Origin: Corynebacterium sp.
GTDB lineage: Bacteria; Actinomycetota; Actinomycetes; Mycobacteriales; Mycobacteriaceae
Assembly: GCA_030530875.1 (NCBI GenBank)
Contig: JAUMUD010000009.1
Location: 1 to 57,979 of the forward strand
DNA length: 57,979 bases
Direction of reading: 5' to 3'
Of the stretch, positions 45,157-54,098 are shown one piece after another (position 1 is the stretch's first letter; each line of letters opens with the position of its first letter). The translations under genes and the position numbers were made by a program. The notes below the pieces were generated by a model that was not told the origin of the DNA, searched no databases, and saw only the letters and a program-made list of their open reading frames with translations.

Positions 45157-46296
45157 CTATTCCCAGTTTTCAACCACCAATTCCTGAAGGCTCGTGCCCT
45201 TTTCAAAAGCCTCTCGCATGCGAGTAGCGGGATTGCCCATGTCAATAATGCTAAGCACGCCGCGAAGCTCCTCCTCACAGCCAAACTCCTGGGCAATAGG
45301 CATAAGAACCTCGACCCAATCACGGATATCTTCTGTGACTAATTTCTCATCGGTATTGCGACTAGTAATCACAATAGCTTCAAGACCATAGCGGGCAGCA
45401 CGCCATTTATTTTCCCTAACATGCCAATCCTGGAGGCTTGGAAGGGCCTCAATACCATGACGGTCAATAACGCGGTCATAGTAGATAAAGAGGCAGTGAA
45501 TAAAGGCCACGATGGCGGCAAGTTCGGCGGGATTTGAAACGGAATCGGCAATGCGAATTTCAATGGTGCCCCACTTGGAGGCCGGCCTAATATCAAAATG
45601 CATGGAGCCGGTGTGGTTAATCACGCCGGAATGCATCTGGTCCTCAACATAGGAGGAATATTCCTCCCAGGAACGGAACTGTGGTGGAATGCCTGCCGTT
45701 GGCAACTGCTGGTAGAGCATGGTTCGGTGGGAAACATAACCGGTATCCACACCCTCCCAAAATGGGCTTGAGGCACTAAGGGCCAAAATATGAGGAAACT
45801 GCATTAAAAGCGCATTGATCAGTGGCCACACACGGTCTTCATGGCGGCAACCAATATGCACATGCACACCCCAAATCAGCATGTGACGTCCCCAATACTG
45901 GGTGCGCTCGATGATTTCCTCATAGGTGTACTTTTCGGTCAGCACCTGCTGATCCCAACGGGCATAGGGGTGGCAGCCACCAGCCCAGGGCTTAATGGGG
46001 AAGCCTAAAACCGTGGAAGCATCAATGCTGGCCTTGGTGAGAGTCTCATGGGCATCGGTAATGAAACTGCGCACCTGGGCAGCATTTTCTAAAACCGGGC
46101 TAATGACCTCAACGGTATTGGCCAAAAACTCACGCTCAACGTGCAAACCAGGGTCGGTTTTGGAAATGGCCTCAATCAGAGGACCAGCAACAGGCACCAA
46201 TTCACCGGTGCGGCTATCAATAATGCCCACTTCCCACTCCACACCAAGGGTGGGACGTGCGGAGCGGGCAAAAGGCTGCAGAGGAATTTCGTTCAT
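45157..46296 (-). CDS. Glutamate-cysteine ligase-like carboxylate-amine ligase (YbdK/GCS2 family)
   Basis: The 379-residue protein has the GCS2 blocks TLGVEWEVGIID, FLANTVEVISPV, WGVHVHIGC and ASKWGTIEIRIADS, with ATP/Mg ligands. Family members join glutamate and cysteine weakly or ligate other amines. Corynebacteria use mycothiol, so glutathione synthesis is unlikely and the true product is uncertain. The start is 3 nt after the stop of the LytR_C gene, so the two are coupled. Confidence 0.88.
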   Translation of the reverse strand: MNEIPLQPFARSARPTLGVEWEVGIIDSRTGELVPVAGPLIEAISKTDPGLHVEREFLANTVEVISPVLENAAQVRSFITDAHETLTKASIDASTVLGFPIKPWAGGCHPYARWDQQVLTEKYTYEEIIERTQYWGRHMLIWGVHVHIGCRHEDRVWPLINALLMQFPHILALSASSPFWEGVDTGYVSHRTMLYQQLPTAGIPPQFRSWEEYSSYVEDQMHSGVINHTGSMHFDIRPASKWGTIEIRIADSVSNPAELAAIVAFIHCLFIYYDRVIDRHGIEALPSLQDWHVRENKWRAARYGLEAIVITSRNTDEKLVTEDIRDWVEVLMPIAQEFGCEEELRGVLSIIDMGNPATRMREAFEKGTSLQELVVENWE

Positions 46297-46299
46297 TTC

Positions 46300-46827
46300 T
46301 TAACGGTCAAGATCAGAAGTAGTAATAACCGTAATGCCAGTGACATTCACACCTTCAGGAATAACCTGGGCAGGAATATTGAGAGCCTGGGCAACACGCT
46401 CGGCCTCAGCCTGGGCTGCAGGATCATTGGCTGGGTAGAGAACAACCGAATTTGGGAAATTGGATTCCGAATAGTTACCCACCGTACCAAGGCTAAAGCC
46501 GGCACCACGAACAATATCGCCCACGCGGTTTGCAAGACCCGAAACCATGGAGTTATTCAAAACATTAATTGGTTGGGACGCAGGGGCAACAGAGGAACTT
46601 GCCGGCGCGCTAGAACTTTCAGGTGCAGTGGAATTCGATACGGCACTCGAAGCGGTGGTAGCAGCCACACTGGAGGTAGTCACAGCGGGAGCGGAATTTG
46701 TGCTGGTAGAACCACCATGATCACGAATAACACTCACTGCCACCCAAAAGCCAAGGGCAATGGCAACAGCAATGAGAATCATGGCAAGGCCGCGGAGAGG
46801 AATCTGCTGGTTGTTATTCACGCACAC
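46300..46827 (-). CDS. Membrane-anchored LytR C-terminal domain protein
   Basis: The 175-residue protein starts from GTG 46827 (MCVNNNQQIPLRG). It has one N-terminal membrane helix (about 13-33), a Ser/Thr/Ala-rich linker (about 38-85) and a C-terminal LytR_C domain (PINVLNNSMVSGLANRVGD... VTGITVITTSDL). Such stand-alone domains face the cell wall; their role is unclear. It follows DUF3263 by 9 nt and may be in one operon with the ligase downstream. Confidence 0.82.
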   Translation of the reverse strand: MCVNNNQQIPLRGLAMILIAVAIALGFWVAVSVIRDHGGSTSTNSAPAVTTSSVAATTASSAVSNSTAPESSSAPASSSVAPASQPINVLNNSMVSGLANRVGDIVRGAGFSLGTVGNYSESNFPNSVVLYPANDPAAQAEAERVAQALNIPAQVIPEGVNVTGITVITTSDLDR

Positions 46828-46836
46828 TACTTTACC

Positions 46837-47100
46837 CTACGTGTCTTTTTTGGCCTCGAGGCGCTCCCGCTCCCGCCTTTCTCTTTGCCTTCGAAGACGA
46901 GAAAGCAAAAGAGGATAGGAGGCGTTGGCTTGGGGATCGTCGATAAGCATGTTGAGGCGCTGGTAGTAGCGAATCGGGCTCAGTCCCAGCACGCGGTAGA
47001 TTTCCTCCTCGCGCGCACCCAGAGAGCGCGGCGAGGTATTGCGCAGAGAGTTGGCAAATTCCAAAATTGCGCGGTCGACATCGCCCAGGCTATCTGACAT
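46837..47100 (-). CDS. DUF3263 family protein
   Basis: The 87-residue protein starts [15 protein letters not shown]. It includes the family pattern [21 protein letters not shown] and a very basic C-terminus ([16 protein letters not shown]). A helix-turn-helix-like DNA-binding role is plausible. I chose ATG 47100 because a TAATAT box lies exactly 7 nt upstream. The longer start at 47118 would overlap the def start codon. It is divergent from def, as in related genomes, from memory. Confidence 0.88.
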   Translation of the reverse strand: MSDSLGDVDRAILEFANSLRNTSPRSLGAREEEIYRVLGLSPIRYYQRLNMLIDDPQANASYPLLLSRLRRQRERRERERLEAKKDT

Positions 47101-47103
47101 GGG

Positions 47104-47113
47104 TACTATATTA
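47104..47113. promoter_or_regulatory. Overlapping divergent -10 boxes between DUF3263 and def
   Basis: On the plus strand TACTAT (47104-47109) is 7 nt from the def ATG. On the minus strand TAATAT (47113-47108) is 7 nt from the DUF3263 ATG. Only 16 bp separate the two start codons. Confidence 0.6.
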
Positions 47114-47116
47114 CTC

Positions 47117-47701
47117 ATGAGTATCCGACCTATTGTTATTTATGGTGATCCTGTTTTGCACAACCCAACCGAGGTTGTGGATTTGGCAGAGCCCGGCCTG
47201 GCCGAGCTAATTGAGGATATGTTTGTGACCATGGATGCTGCTCATGGCGTTGGTCTGGCCGCCAATCAGATTGGTGTGAGCAAGCGCATTTTTGTTTATG
47301 ATTGCCCGGATGAGGAGCTGGGTGAGAATCGTCGCGGTTATGTGATTAATCCGGTTTTGGAAACTTCGGAAATTCCAGAAACCTTGCCACCGGATGATGG
47401 GTCCTGTGACGAGGGCTGTTTGTCGGTACCAGGGGAATTTTTCCCTACCGGTCGTGCGGACTGGGCCAAGGTGACCGGTGTGGATTTGGCCGGTGAGCCT
47501 GTGGAAATTGAGGGCCGGGGATTTTTTGCCCGTTGCCTGCAGCATGAGACCGGCCATTTGGATGGTTTTGTGTATACCGATGTTCTGACTGGCCGTTGGA
47601 AGAGGGCTGCGAAGAAGGCAATTAAGGCCAATGGGTGGAATACCGCCGGGCTTACCTGGATGCCTGGTGAGGACCAGGATCCATTCGGGCACGACGACTA
47701 G
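47117..47701 (+). CDS. def: Peptide deformylase
   Basis: Def removes the formyl group from N-terminal Met. The 194-residue protein starts [20 protein letters not shown]. It has [19 protein letters not shown] (metal Cys) and QHETGHLDG (HExxH). I chose ATG 47117 over upstream starts because a -10 box lies 7 nt before it. The gene is probably leaderless and shares its promoter region with DUF3263. Confidence 0.96.
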   Translation: MSIRPIVIYGDPVLHNPTEVVDLAEPGLAELIEDMFVTMDAAHGVGLAANQIGVSKRIFVYDCPDEELGENRRGYVINPVLETSEIPETLPPDDGSCDEGCLSVPGEFFPTGRADWAKVTGVDLAGEPVEIEGRGFFARCLQHETGHLDGFVYTDVLTGRWKRAAKKAIKANGWNTAGLTWMPGEDQDPFGHDD

Positions 47702-47715
47702 CGGTTGGAATTCAG

Positions 47716-48480
47716 TTGGAAAATTTTGAACGGATTCGCGCCATTGAATATGCTACTGCCAGGGCTTTTCCGGGCATTGAGCATCAGATGGTGCACGGCT
47801 GGTTGCTGCGCGCCGGCGATGGTATCACCGAGCGGTCGAATTCCGCAGCCCCTTTGGAGCCGGAGGCCTGGGAGAAGCCACTGCCTTTGGCGCCCATCGA
47901 GGCCTTTTATCATGCTCATGGGTTAGCACCGCAGGTGTTGGTGCCCGATGAGCTTGGTGTGAAGGCCACGGGTCTGCTGGATGAGGGCTGGGTTGCTGGC
48001 CCTGAGATTATGACCCTGTATCGGGATTTGCACGATGTGGTTGTGCCGGTGAAGAAGGGCTATTACTGCCGTTTTAGTGCACAGCCATGTCGAAATTGGT
48101 TGGATATGTACCATTTTCGCGGGAAGCCCTTGCCTTTGAGTGCGCTTAATCTGCTGCGGAGTTCCATTGATGGTGAAATGATCTTTGCGAGCTTGTGTGC
48201 GGATTCGGGTAAGACGGTGGCAATTACGCGTGGTACTTTGACTGCTGACCATCGGGGTAACTGGTGGCTTGGATATTCGGCGGTTGAGGTGCATCCGGAT
48301 TATCGGCAGCGTGGGCTGGGTACTTTGCTTGGTCTTCAGGTGCTGGATTGGGGCGCACGTAAGGGTGCGTCACATGCTTATTTACAGGTTTTGGCTTCGA
48401 ATGAGGCCGGGCGGGCGCTGTATGAGCGTTTGGAATTTGAAAAATCTCACGCGCACCGATATTTTTCGAATCCGAGTTAA
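47716..48480 (+). CDS. GNAT-family N-acetyltransferase
   Basis: The 254-residue protein probably starts at TTG 47716, 14 nt after def. The C-terminal half is a GNAT domain with the acetyl-CoA loop VEVHPDYRQRGLGTLLG, followed by NEAGRALYERLEFEKSH. The N-terminal half (about 1-130) is a less clear second domain. The acceptor is unknown. It is co-transcribed with def and ends at a terminator. Confidence 0.85.
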   Translation: MENFERIRAIEYATARAFPGIEHQMVHGWLLRAGDGITERSNSAAPLEPEAWEKPLPLAPIEAFYHAHGLAPQVLVPDELGVKATGLLDEGWVAGPEIMTLYRDLHDVVVPVKKGYYCRFSAQPCRNWLDMYHFRGKPLPLSALNLLRSSIDGEMIFASLCADSGKTVAITRGTLTADHRGNWWLGYSAVEVHPDYRQRGLGTLLGLQVLDWGARKGASHAYLQVLASNEAGRALYERLEFEKSHAHRYFSNPS

Positions 48481-48487
48481 TAAATTA

Positions 48488-48526
48488 GGGGCTATGGCTG
48501 GTTTTGACTGGTCATGGCCCTTTTTT
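48488..48526 (+). terminator. Terminator after the GNAT gene
   Basis: GGGCTATG pairs with CATGGCCC (one mismatch) and is followed by TTTTTT. Confidence 0.75.
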
Positions 48527-48602
48527 GCGCCTGGGGATTTATAGGAAAAACCTTCCGTCTCTGTCGCAGGGTGGGCAGGATGCGATACTCACCTAAGATT
48601 TT

Positions 48603-48628
48603 CTGTGGATAACTTGCTCTATCCACAG
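48603..48628. promoter_or_regulatory. Inverted pair of DnaA-box-like sequences
   Basis: CTGTGGATA (48603-48611) and TATCCACAG (48620-48628) are perfect inverted arms 8 bp apart. The left one contains TGTGGATAA, a consensus DnaA box; the right contains CTATCCACA (8 of 9 bases). Confidence 0.55.
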
Positions 48629-48728
48629 GCTGATCCGGGAGGTGCTGTGGGGCGGGCTTTTCTCTGTCATAGTTGTGGTATTGAGCTCAAATCACTTGTT
48701 GGACATCTATGACAGAAGGAGAAGAACA

Positions 48729-50213
48729 ATGACACTAACTGGTGTGGTCCCGCCTGGGATTCCGATCGACAAGTACGAGGCCGCCATTGCACATATGTCG
48801 ACCATGAGCACCGAGGAGCTGGCGCTGATTAATCAGGCCTCGGGAGTGGTACGTGCGAAAAAACTCTACGAGGAGAACAAGAAGGAAAAGCCAAAGAAGC
48901 GCATTCGGAATATCACTGAGAACCACAATGTGCATGCCAATGAGGCGCGCAGCTTTGACTATGCTGGTGCAGCCCTGCATTTCCCAATGCTGGGTACTGT
49001 GCTGCTCATGCTGCAGATTTCTGTGCCAACCATGACCCTAATGGTGCTCAAGGTGCGTGCCCTGCTGGGTGACTGGGAGAAGCCAGCCCCAAGCCAGGTG
49101 CACCACGACCAGCTGGTCTTCCTGCGCGATGTTCTACAGGGTCTTGGGAGTGTAAGCCCAACACAGGCTTTGAACGCGGTGCGTGTGGCGGTGCGTGACC
49201 ATAATGAGGCCTGGAAAGCCAAGCAGAGAGCCCTGCGGGAGGCTGAATATGAAGAAGCACGAGCCGAGTTAATGGCGACCAATCCTGAGGCCTTTGACCC
49301 GGCGAATCTGCCAGCGCCTGATGTGCCGGAGGTACCGGTGGAGTGTGTGGAAGATGAGTCCTTTGTGGATGGTGCAGAGCTTTCAGAACCACGCCAGCTG
49401 GCCAGTGATCGCAATGTGCGCTTGAAGGTGAGCAGACGGGGCCGGAATGACAATGAGATTCGGATTTCGGGGTTGAGTGATTTTGACACGCAGATTTTTC
49501 AAAATGGTGTCAAGGGGCAGATTCGCAAGATTTCTGCTGAGGATCGCTCCAAGTACCGCAAGGAATTAATCGGTCAGGCCTCTGCCCTGTTCCTGCGATC
49601 CATGGCTGATGGTGAGGGCATTCCAATCACGATGAATGTCTCGGTGAATATGGACATTTTGGAAAAGAATCCAGACTTTGGGATTTTTGCCAATGGTCGT
49701 AATTACTCGGCCGAGGAATTGGCGGATAATCTTCGTGCCTGGGGCAATGAGCAAACTAATGAGGCCTTTGTGCTCCATGACCAAGATGGGTTGCCAATTG
49801 GTTATTCCAAAGGGCGTTTTGGAACGGCCGTCGATAGAGCAATTATGCAGACCACGCATACCTGCTGTGCTTTCCCCTATTGCAATGAAACAGTGGACCT
49901 GCAGGCGCATCATCTCCTGCGCTTTAAGGATAATCCGGAAACGCGCACGTCAAATATTGTGCTGGTGTGTGAGCGCCACCATATCATGATTACGCATCAC
50001 GAGAATAACCTGCATATTCATTGGGATTTGGGCACGGCCGTGTGGTGGGATCCACAAACTGGTCACCCATTGGTAGGCACTTTTGCTGGTCCTCAGTCGG
50101 CCATTATGCAGGCTCATGGCACGCAGCGTGGCTTGGATCCATTGGTGCCGGAGCAGTGGGTGCTGCTGCGGAAAATGTTGGTGCGTGACACGTGGAAGCG
50201 AATTAAGAAATGA
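48729..50213 (+). CDS. DUF222 / HNH endonuclease-domain protein (13E12-like)
   Basis: The 494-residue protein starts MTLTGVVPPGIPIDKYEA; AAGGAGAAGAACA precedes the ATG. A long helical N-terminal DUF222-type region is followed by a C-terminal HNH nuclease motif. That motif has CCAFPYCN, LQAHHLLRF (HH), TSNIVLVCERHH (N and H) and two Cys pairs for zinc. These genes occur in many copies in actinobacteria; their role is unclear and may be selfish or defensive. An earlier ATG at 48642 lacks a ribosome binding site. Confidence 0.87.
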   Translation: MTLTGVVPPGIPIDKYEAAIAHMSTMSTEELALINQASGVVRAKKLYEENKKEKPKKRIRNITENHNVHANEARSFDYAGAALHFPMLGTVLLMLQISVPTMTLMVLKVRALLGDWEKPAPSQVHHDQLVFLRDVLQGLGSVSPTQALNAVRVAVRDHNEAWKAKQRALREAEYEEARAELMATNPEAFDPANLPAPDVPEVPVECVEDESFVDGAELSEPRQLASDRNVRLKVSRRGRNDNEIRISGLSDFDTQIFQNGVKGQIRKISAEDRSKYRKELIGQASALFLRSMADGEGIPITMNVSVNMDILEKNPDFGIFANGRNYSAEELADNLRAWGNEQTNEAFVLHDQDGLPIGYSKGRFGTAVDRAIMQTTHTCCAFPYCNETVDLQAHHLLRFKDNPETRTSNIVLVCERHHIMITHHENNLHIHWDLGTAVWWDPQTGHPLVGTFAGPQSAIMQAHGTQRGLDPLVPEQWVLLRKMLVRDTWKRIKK

Positions 50214-50216
50214 AAA

Positions 50217-50242
50217 AGTGCCGATCCTTTCGGACCGGCACT
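50217..50242. terminator. Terminator between HNH gene and lysS
   Basis: AGTGCCG and CGGCACT with TCC/GGA inside. T runs flank it, mainly for the minus-strand lysS transcript. Confidence 0.85.
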
Positions 50243-50258
50243 GGGAAAATTTCGAAAA

Positions 50259-51806
50259 TTACTCTTCGGTGTCAGCGGTTTCTTCGCTGTTGCTATCCTG
50301 CTTAACTTCAGGCTTGACCATTGGGAAGAGCACAGTCTCGCGAATGCCAAGACCCGTAAGCGCCATCAGCAGACGGTCGATACCCATGCCGCAACCTGCG
50401 GTTGGTGGCATGCCCTGTTCCATGGCAGTGAGGAAGTCTTCGTCGAGAACCATGGCCTCATCATCGCCGCCGGCAGCGAGGCGTGCCTGGTCGACGAAGC
50501 GCTCGCGCTGGATAACTGGGTCAACAAGCTCAGAATAGCCGGTAGCAAGCTCGAAGCCGCGCACGTAGAGGTCCCACTTTTCGGTAACCCCTGGCTTGGA
50601 ACGGTGCTGGCGGGTAAGCGGGCTGGTCTCCACTGGGAAGTCGCGAACGAAGATTGGTCCGTAGAGCTGGTCTTCACACAGCAGCTCCCAGATTTCCTCG
50701 ACGAGTTTGCCATGTCCCCAGCCGGTCTTGACCTCGAGGCCGATGACCTTGGCGATTTCCTTAAGCTCATCGACGGTCGAGTCGATGGTGACCTCAGGCT
50801 GGCCTGGGAACTTGCGGGCGAGGGCTTCGTTGAGGGAAGGATACATTTCGATGGTCTTCCACTCGCCACCAAAGTCGTAGGTGGTGCCGTCGACAAGCTC
50901 TACCTGGAGGGAGCCGAATACTTCCTTGGCCACGTACTGGATGAGATTTTTGATGGTTTCGGCGCCATCATCATAAGTACCCCAGGCCTGGTAGGTTTCC
51001 AGCATGGCGAATTCTGGGGAGTGGGAGGAGTCCACGCCTTCGTTGCGGAAGTTGCGGTTGACCTCGAAGACGCGCTCGATGCCGCCGACCACGCAGCGCT
51101 TGAGGTAGAGCTCAGGAGCAATGCGCAGGTAGAGGTCGATGTCGAGGGCGTTGGAATGCGTGATGAATGGGCGGGCAGCGGCGCCACCATGCAGGGTCTG
51201 CAGCATTGGGGTTTCGACCTCGAGGAAGCCCTGGGATTCCAAATAGTTACGCAGGGCGCGCATGACCTTGATGCGGGTGAGCGCATTCTGGCGGGCCTGT
51301 GGGCGCATGATGAGGTCGGTGTAGCGGTGACGGATGCGGCTGTCCTCGCTCATTTCCTTGTGGGCGACAGGAAGTGGGCGCAGGGACTTGGAGACCATCT
51401 GCCAGGACTTGGCCATGATGGAGAGCTCGCCGCGCTTGGAGGAAATGACACGGCCGCGAACCGAGACGAAATCGCCAAGGTCGACGTCCTGCTTCCATGC
51501 GGCCAGGCGGTCTTCGCCGACTTCGGCGAGCGAAAGCATGGCCTGGAGCTGGGTGCCAGTGCCCTCCTGGAGGGTGGCGAAGCACAGCTTGCCGGTATTA
51601 CGAACAAAGATGACGCGGCCGGCTACGGCTACTTCATCCTGGGTTTCTTCTCCAGCTTCGAGAGTGCCATCATATTTTTCGCGAATCTCGGTAATGGAGT
51701 GGGTTCGGTCGACGACAACAGGATATGGCTCGGTGCCTTCCTGAATGAGGCGCTCGCGCTTCTCGCGGCGGATTCGTAATTGCTCTGGAAGTTGTTCGTT
51801 ACTCAC
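50259..51806 (-). CDS. lysS: Lysyl-tRNA synthetase (class II)
   Basis: LysS charges tRNA-Lys. The 515-residue protein starts at GTG 51806 ([20 protein letters not shown]). It has an OB-fold anticodon domain ([18 protein letters not shown]), motif 2 ([13 protein letters not shown]) and motif 3 ([15 protein letters not shown]). A frame extending upstream to 51956 is rejected. TAAATT lies exactly 7 nt before the GTG, pointing to a leaderless mRNA. The C-terminus has an acidic tail (EETADTEE). Confidence 0.97.
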   Translation of the reverse strand: MSNEQLPEQLRIRREKRERLIQEGTEPYPVVVDRTHSITEIREKYDGTLEAGEETQDEVAVAGRVIFVRNTGKLCFATLQEGTGTQLQAMLSLAEVGEDRLAAWKQDVDLGDFVSVRGRVISSKRGELSIMAKSWQMVSKSLRPLPVAHKEMSEDSRIRHRYTDLIMRPQARQNALTRIKVMRALRNYLESQGFLEVETPMLQTLHGGAAARPFITHSNALDIDLYLRIAPELYLKRCVVGGIERVFEVNRNFRNEGVDSSHSPEFAMLETYQAWGTYDDGAETIKNLIQYVAKEVFGSLQVELVDGTTYDFGGEWKTIEMYPSLNEALARKFPGQPEVTIDSTVDELKEIAKVIGLEVKTGWGHGKLVEEIWELLCEDQLYGPIFVRDFPVETSPLTRQHRSKPGVTEKWDLYVRGFELATGYSELVDPVIQRERFVDQARLAAGGDDEAMVLDEDFLTAMEQGMPPTAGCGMGIDRLLMALTGLGIRETVLFPMVKPEVKQDSNSEETADTEE

Positions 51807-51813
51807 TCCATCT

Positions 51814-51819
51814 AATTTA
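51814..51819 (-). promoter_or_regulatory. -10 box of a probable leaderless lysS promoter
   Basis: TAAATT on the minus strand, 7 nt (AGATGGA) and GTG. Confidence 0.5.
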
Positions 51820-51918
51820 GTACATTTATGAGTATTGCTCCCAAAATCTGCGCATTTTCCACTAAGATTGGTAATCGAGTTTTTTGGAATATTTTTCGGC
51901 TCTCTAAGGAGAAATTTT

Positions 51919-52821
51919 ATGATCACCGTCTGTGGTGAAGGCCTTGTCGACCTCATCCCGACCTATTCCAACCCATTGGCTCCCTATGAGCCTGCGCTAG
52001 GCGGCGGCCCATATAACGTGGCTTTGGCTGCCTCTCGCCTTGAAGCTGAGGTTTCTTTTGTTTCTCGCCTGTCCACGGATGCTTTTGGCCAGGCTATGGT
52101 GGATCAGCTTCGTTCGGAAGGTGTTAATACCCAGTTCGTGCAGCGTGGCCCAGAGCCAACCACCCTGGCTGTGACTTCTATCGGTGCTGATGGTTCGGCT
52201 TCCTATAATTTCTATATGGACGGCACCGCTGACCGTTTTGTGAATCCTGCTGAATTTGGTGACCGTATTACTGGCGATATTGCCTATTTTGGTACCTGTT
52301 CGCTGGCCCTGGAGCCTGGTGCTTCTGCCTATGCGGAGCTGCTTCATAACATGCACTCTCGTGGCACCATGATTGCCTTGGACCCAAATATTCGCCCATT
52401 CTATGAGACCGCTAAGCACCGTGCGTTCATCAAGGGTCTGTTGGACGAGGTGACCCTGCTTAAGCTCAGCCAGGAGGAGTTTGAATTCCTCGGTGGTGCA
52501 CGTGCACCTATTACGGTGATTACCCGTGGTTCTCAGGGTCTTATGCTTCTGAAGGGTAATACCCAGATTGACGTTCCATCTGTGAAGGTCGACGTGGTGG
52601 ATACTATTGGTGCTGGTGACACTATTATGGCCTCCCTGCTTGCCGAGATTAGCCGTCGTGCCCGCATTAAGGGTATGACCCCACAGCAGTGTGCCCAGAT
52701 TCTCAATAAGGATGAGTGGGAGCAGATTCTGCAGTTTGCAGCCACCGCAGCAGCCATTACTGTGTCTCGTCGTGGCGCTCAGACCCCAACTCGATTTGAG
52801 GTTACTGCTTTCGAAGACTAA
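51919..52821 (+). CDS. PfkB-family carbohydrate kinase (fructokinase-like)
   Basis: The 300-residue protein starts [16 protein letters not shown] with AAGGAGAAATTTT upstream. It has the PfkB N-terminal [16 protein letters not shown] and C-terminal [17 protein letters not shown] signatures with catalytic Asp. It phosphorylates a sugar, most likely fructose or a related ketose; the exact substrate is not readable. It converges with MarR, the two stop codons overlapping by 4 nt. Confidence 0.92.
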   Translation: MITVCGEGLVDLIPTYSNPLAPYEPALGGGPYNVALAASRLEAEVSFVSRLSTDAFGQAMVDQLRSEGVNTQFVQRGPEPTTLAVTSIGADGSASYNFYMDGTADRFVNPAEFGDRITGDIAYFGTCSLALEPGASAYAELLHNMHSRGTMIALDPNIRPFYETAKHRAFIKGLLDEVTLLKLSQEEFEFLGGARAPITVITRGSQGLMLLKGNTQIDVPSVKVDVVDTIGAGDTIMASLLAEISRRARIKGMTPQQCAQILNKDEWEQILQFAATAAAITVSRRGAQTPTRFEVTAFED

Positions 52822-53237
52822 CGAGGATCATCAACCTTGTTTTTGAGGATCTCGACCGACCTGCGAATGGCGGCGAGGTCCTCTTCGTTTAGGCTGTGGA
52901 AGAGCTTCTCGAGATACTGAGCTGCGATCATGCGCTGTGCCTGCAGGAACTCAAGGCCCTTGGGGGTAATGGCAATGAGGGTCTGGCGCATATCATTGGG
53001 GCTCTTATTTTTTGAAATGAAACCCTGGCCGGCAAGCTTATTAACTACCTTGGTGACAGCCGGCTGGGAGGTGCCAAACTGCAGGGCGAAGGTGCTCATT
53101 GGAATATTGGAATTTTGCTCCAGAAGAGCAAGGGCACCCAGGTCTGTGGCGGACTCTCCAGGCATGGCTTCGCGAATGAGTTTGCGCATGACACGGGAGG
53201 AGACTAAGACCAGGTCAGTATAAATATGAGAATCCAC
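52818..53237 (-). CDS. MarR-family transcriptional regulator
   Basis: The 139-residue protein has a winged helix: FALQFGTSQPAVTKVVNKL is the recognition helix, and GFISKNKSPNDMRQTLIAITPKG is the wing. It is a dimeric regulator of unknown effector. The start is GTG 53237. TATAAT, the perfect -10 consensus, lies 7 nt before it, so the mRNA is probably leaderless. It may regulate the divergent xthA-cls operon or itself. Confidence 0.92.
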   Translation of the reverse strand: MDSHIYTDLVLVSSRVMRKLIREAMPGESATDLGALALLEQNSNIPMSTFALQFGTSQPAVTKVVNKLAGQGFISKNKSPNDMRQTLIAITPKGLEFLQAQRMIAAQYLEKLFHSLNEEDLAAIRRSVEILKNKVDDPR

Positions 53238-53244
53238 GATATTT

Positions 53245-53250
53245 ATTATA
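53245..53250 (-). promoter_or_regulatory. -10 box of a probable leaderless marR promoter
   Basis: TATAAT on the minus strand, 7 nt (AAATATC) and GTG. Confidence 0.6.
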
Positions 53251-53293
53251 GATCCCTGTGGGCGTACGCGATTAGATAGAACGGTTAAACAGG

Positions 53294-53299
53294 TATATT
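53294..53299 (+). promoter_or_regulatory. -10 box of a probable leaderless xthA promoter
   Basis: TATATT, 7 nt (GGTATTT) and ATG 53307. It lies 44 bp from the marR -10 box in the divergent region. Confidence 0.55.
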
Positions 53300-53306
53300 G
53301 GTATTT

Positions 53307-54098
53307 ATGACGAAGCCTGATTCAAATACTCTCCGTGTGGGTACGTGGAATATTAATTCCATTCGTGCCCGTCATGACCGTGTGGAAAAGGCCATTGTGG
53401 AGCATGATTTGGATATTTTGGCTCTGCAGGAAATTAAGGCTAAGCCAGAGCAGGTTCCGGATTTTCCGGCTCTGCGTGATGCTGGTTACCAGTGGCATTA
53501 TGTGGGCTATAACCAGTGGAATGGTGTGGCAATTTTCTCCCGTGTGGGTTTGGAAAATATTCAGGAAGCATTCCCTGGCCAGCCAGGTTTTGCTAAGGAT
53601 GCTTCTGCCCCGCAGCCTATTGAGGCCCGTGCCCTTGGTGCACGCTGTGGCGGGGTGGATATTTGGAGTGTCTATGTTCCCAATGGTCGGTCTTTGGAAG
53701 ACCGGCATTATCAGTACAAGCTTGAGTTTTTAGAAAAGCTTCGGGAATATGTGGTGGCAACCAGTGACCCCATGGTTGTGATGGGTGACTTTAATGTGGC
53801 CCCGACCGACCAGGACGTGTGGGACACCTATCCAGGCGAAACCCATGTGAGCCCGGCGGAACGTGAAGCCTTTGGGGCTTTGATTGAGGCCGGTCTTGAG
53901 GATGCCGCTGAGAACTTCTATGACGGTTATACCTATTGGGACTATATGGGTGGTCGTCTGTGGAAGGACGAGGGTATGCGCATTGACTTTGAGCTTTCGC
54001 GGGGCCTAAACCCAATTGGTGCTTTTATCGATAAGAAGGAGCGTCAGACTAAGGGGACCTCGGATCATGCCCTACTGGTAGTGGAGTATCAGTGCTAA
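53307..54098 (+). CDS. xthA: Exodeoxyribonuclease III / AP endonuclease
   Basis: XthA cleaves DNA at abasic sites in base excision repair. The 263-residue protein starts MTKPDSNTLRVGTWNINSIR. It carries the family motifs ALQEIKAK (metal Glu), SVYVPNGR, GDFNVAPTD and the C-terminal GTSDHALLVVE (catalytic His). Its last codons overlap the cls start by 7 nt. Confidence 0.95.
   Translation: MTKPDSNTLRVGTWNINSIRARHDRVEKAIVEHDLDILALQEIKAKPEQVPDFPALRDAGYQWHYVGYNQWNGVAIFSRVGLENIQEAFPGQPGFAKDASAPQPIEARALGARCGGVDIWSVYVPNGRSLEDRHYQYKLEFLEKLREYVVATSDPMVVMGDFNVAPTDQDVWDTYPGETHVSPAEREAFGALIEAGLEDAAENFYDGYTYWDYMGGRLWKDEGMRIDFELSRGLNPIGAFIDKKERQTKGTSDHALLVVEYQC

Noticed and set aside
48642-48728. N-terminal extension of the HNH protein with a hydrophobic start
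   Set aside because: No ribosome binding site at 48642, whereas AAGGAG lies before ATG 48729; the extension covers the promoter region.
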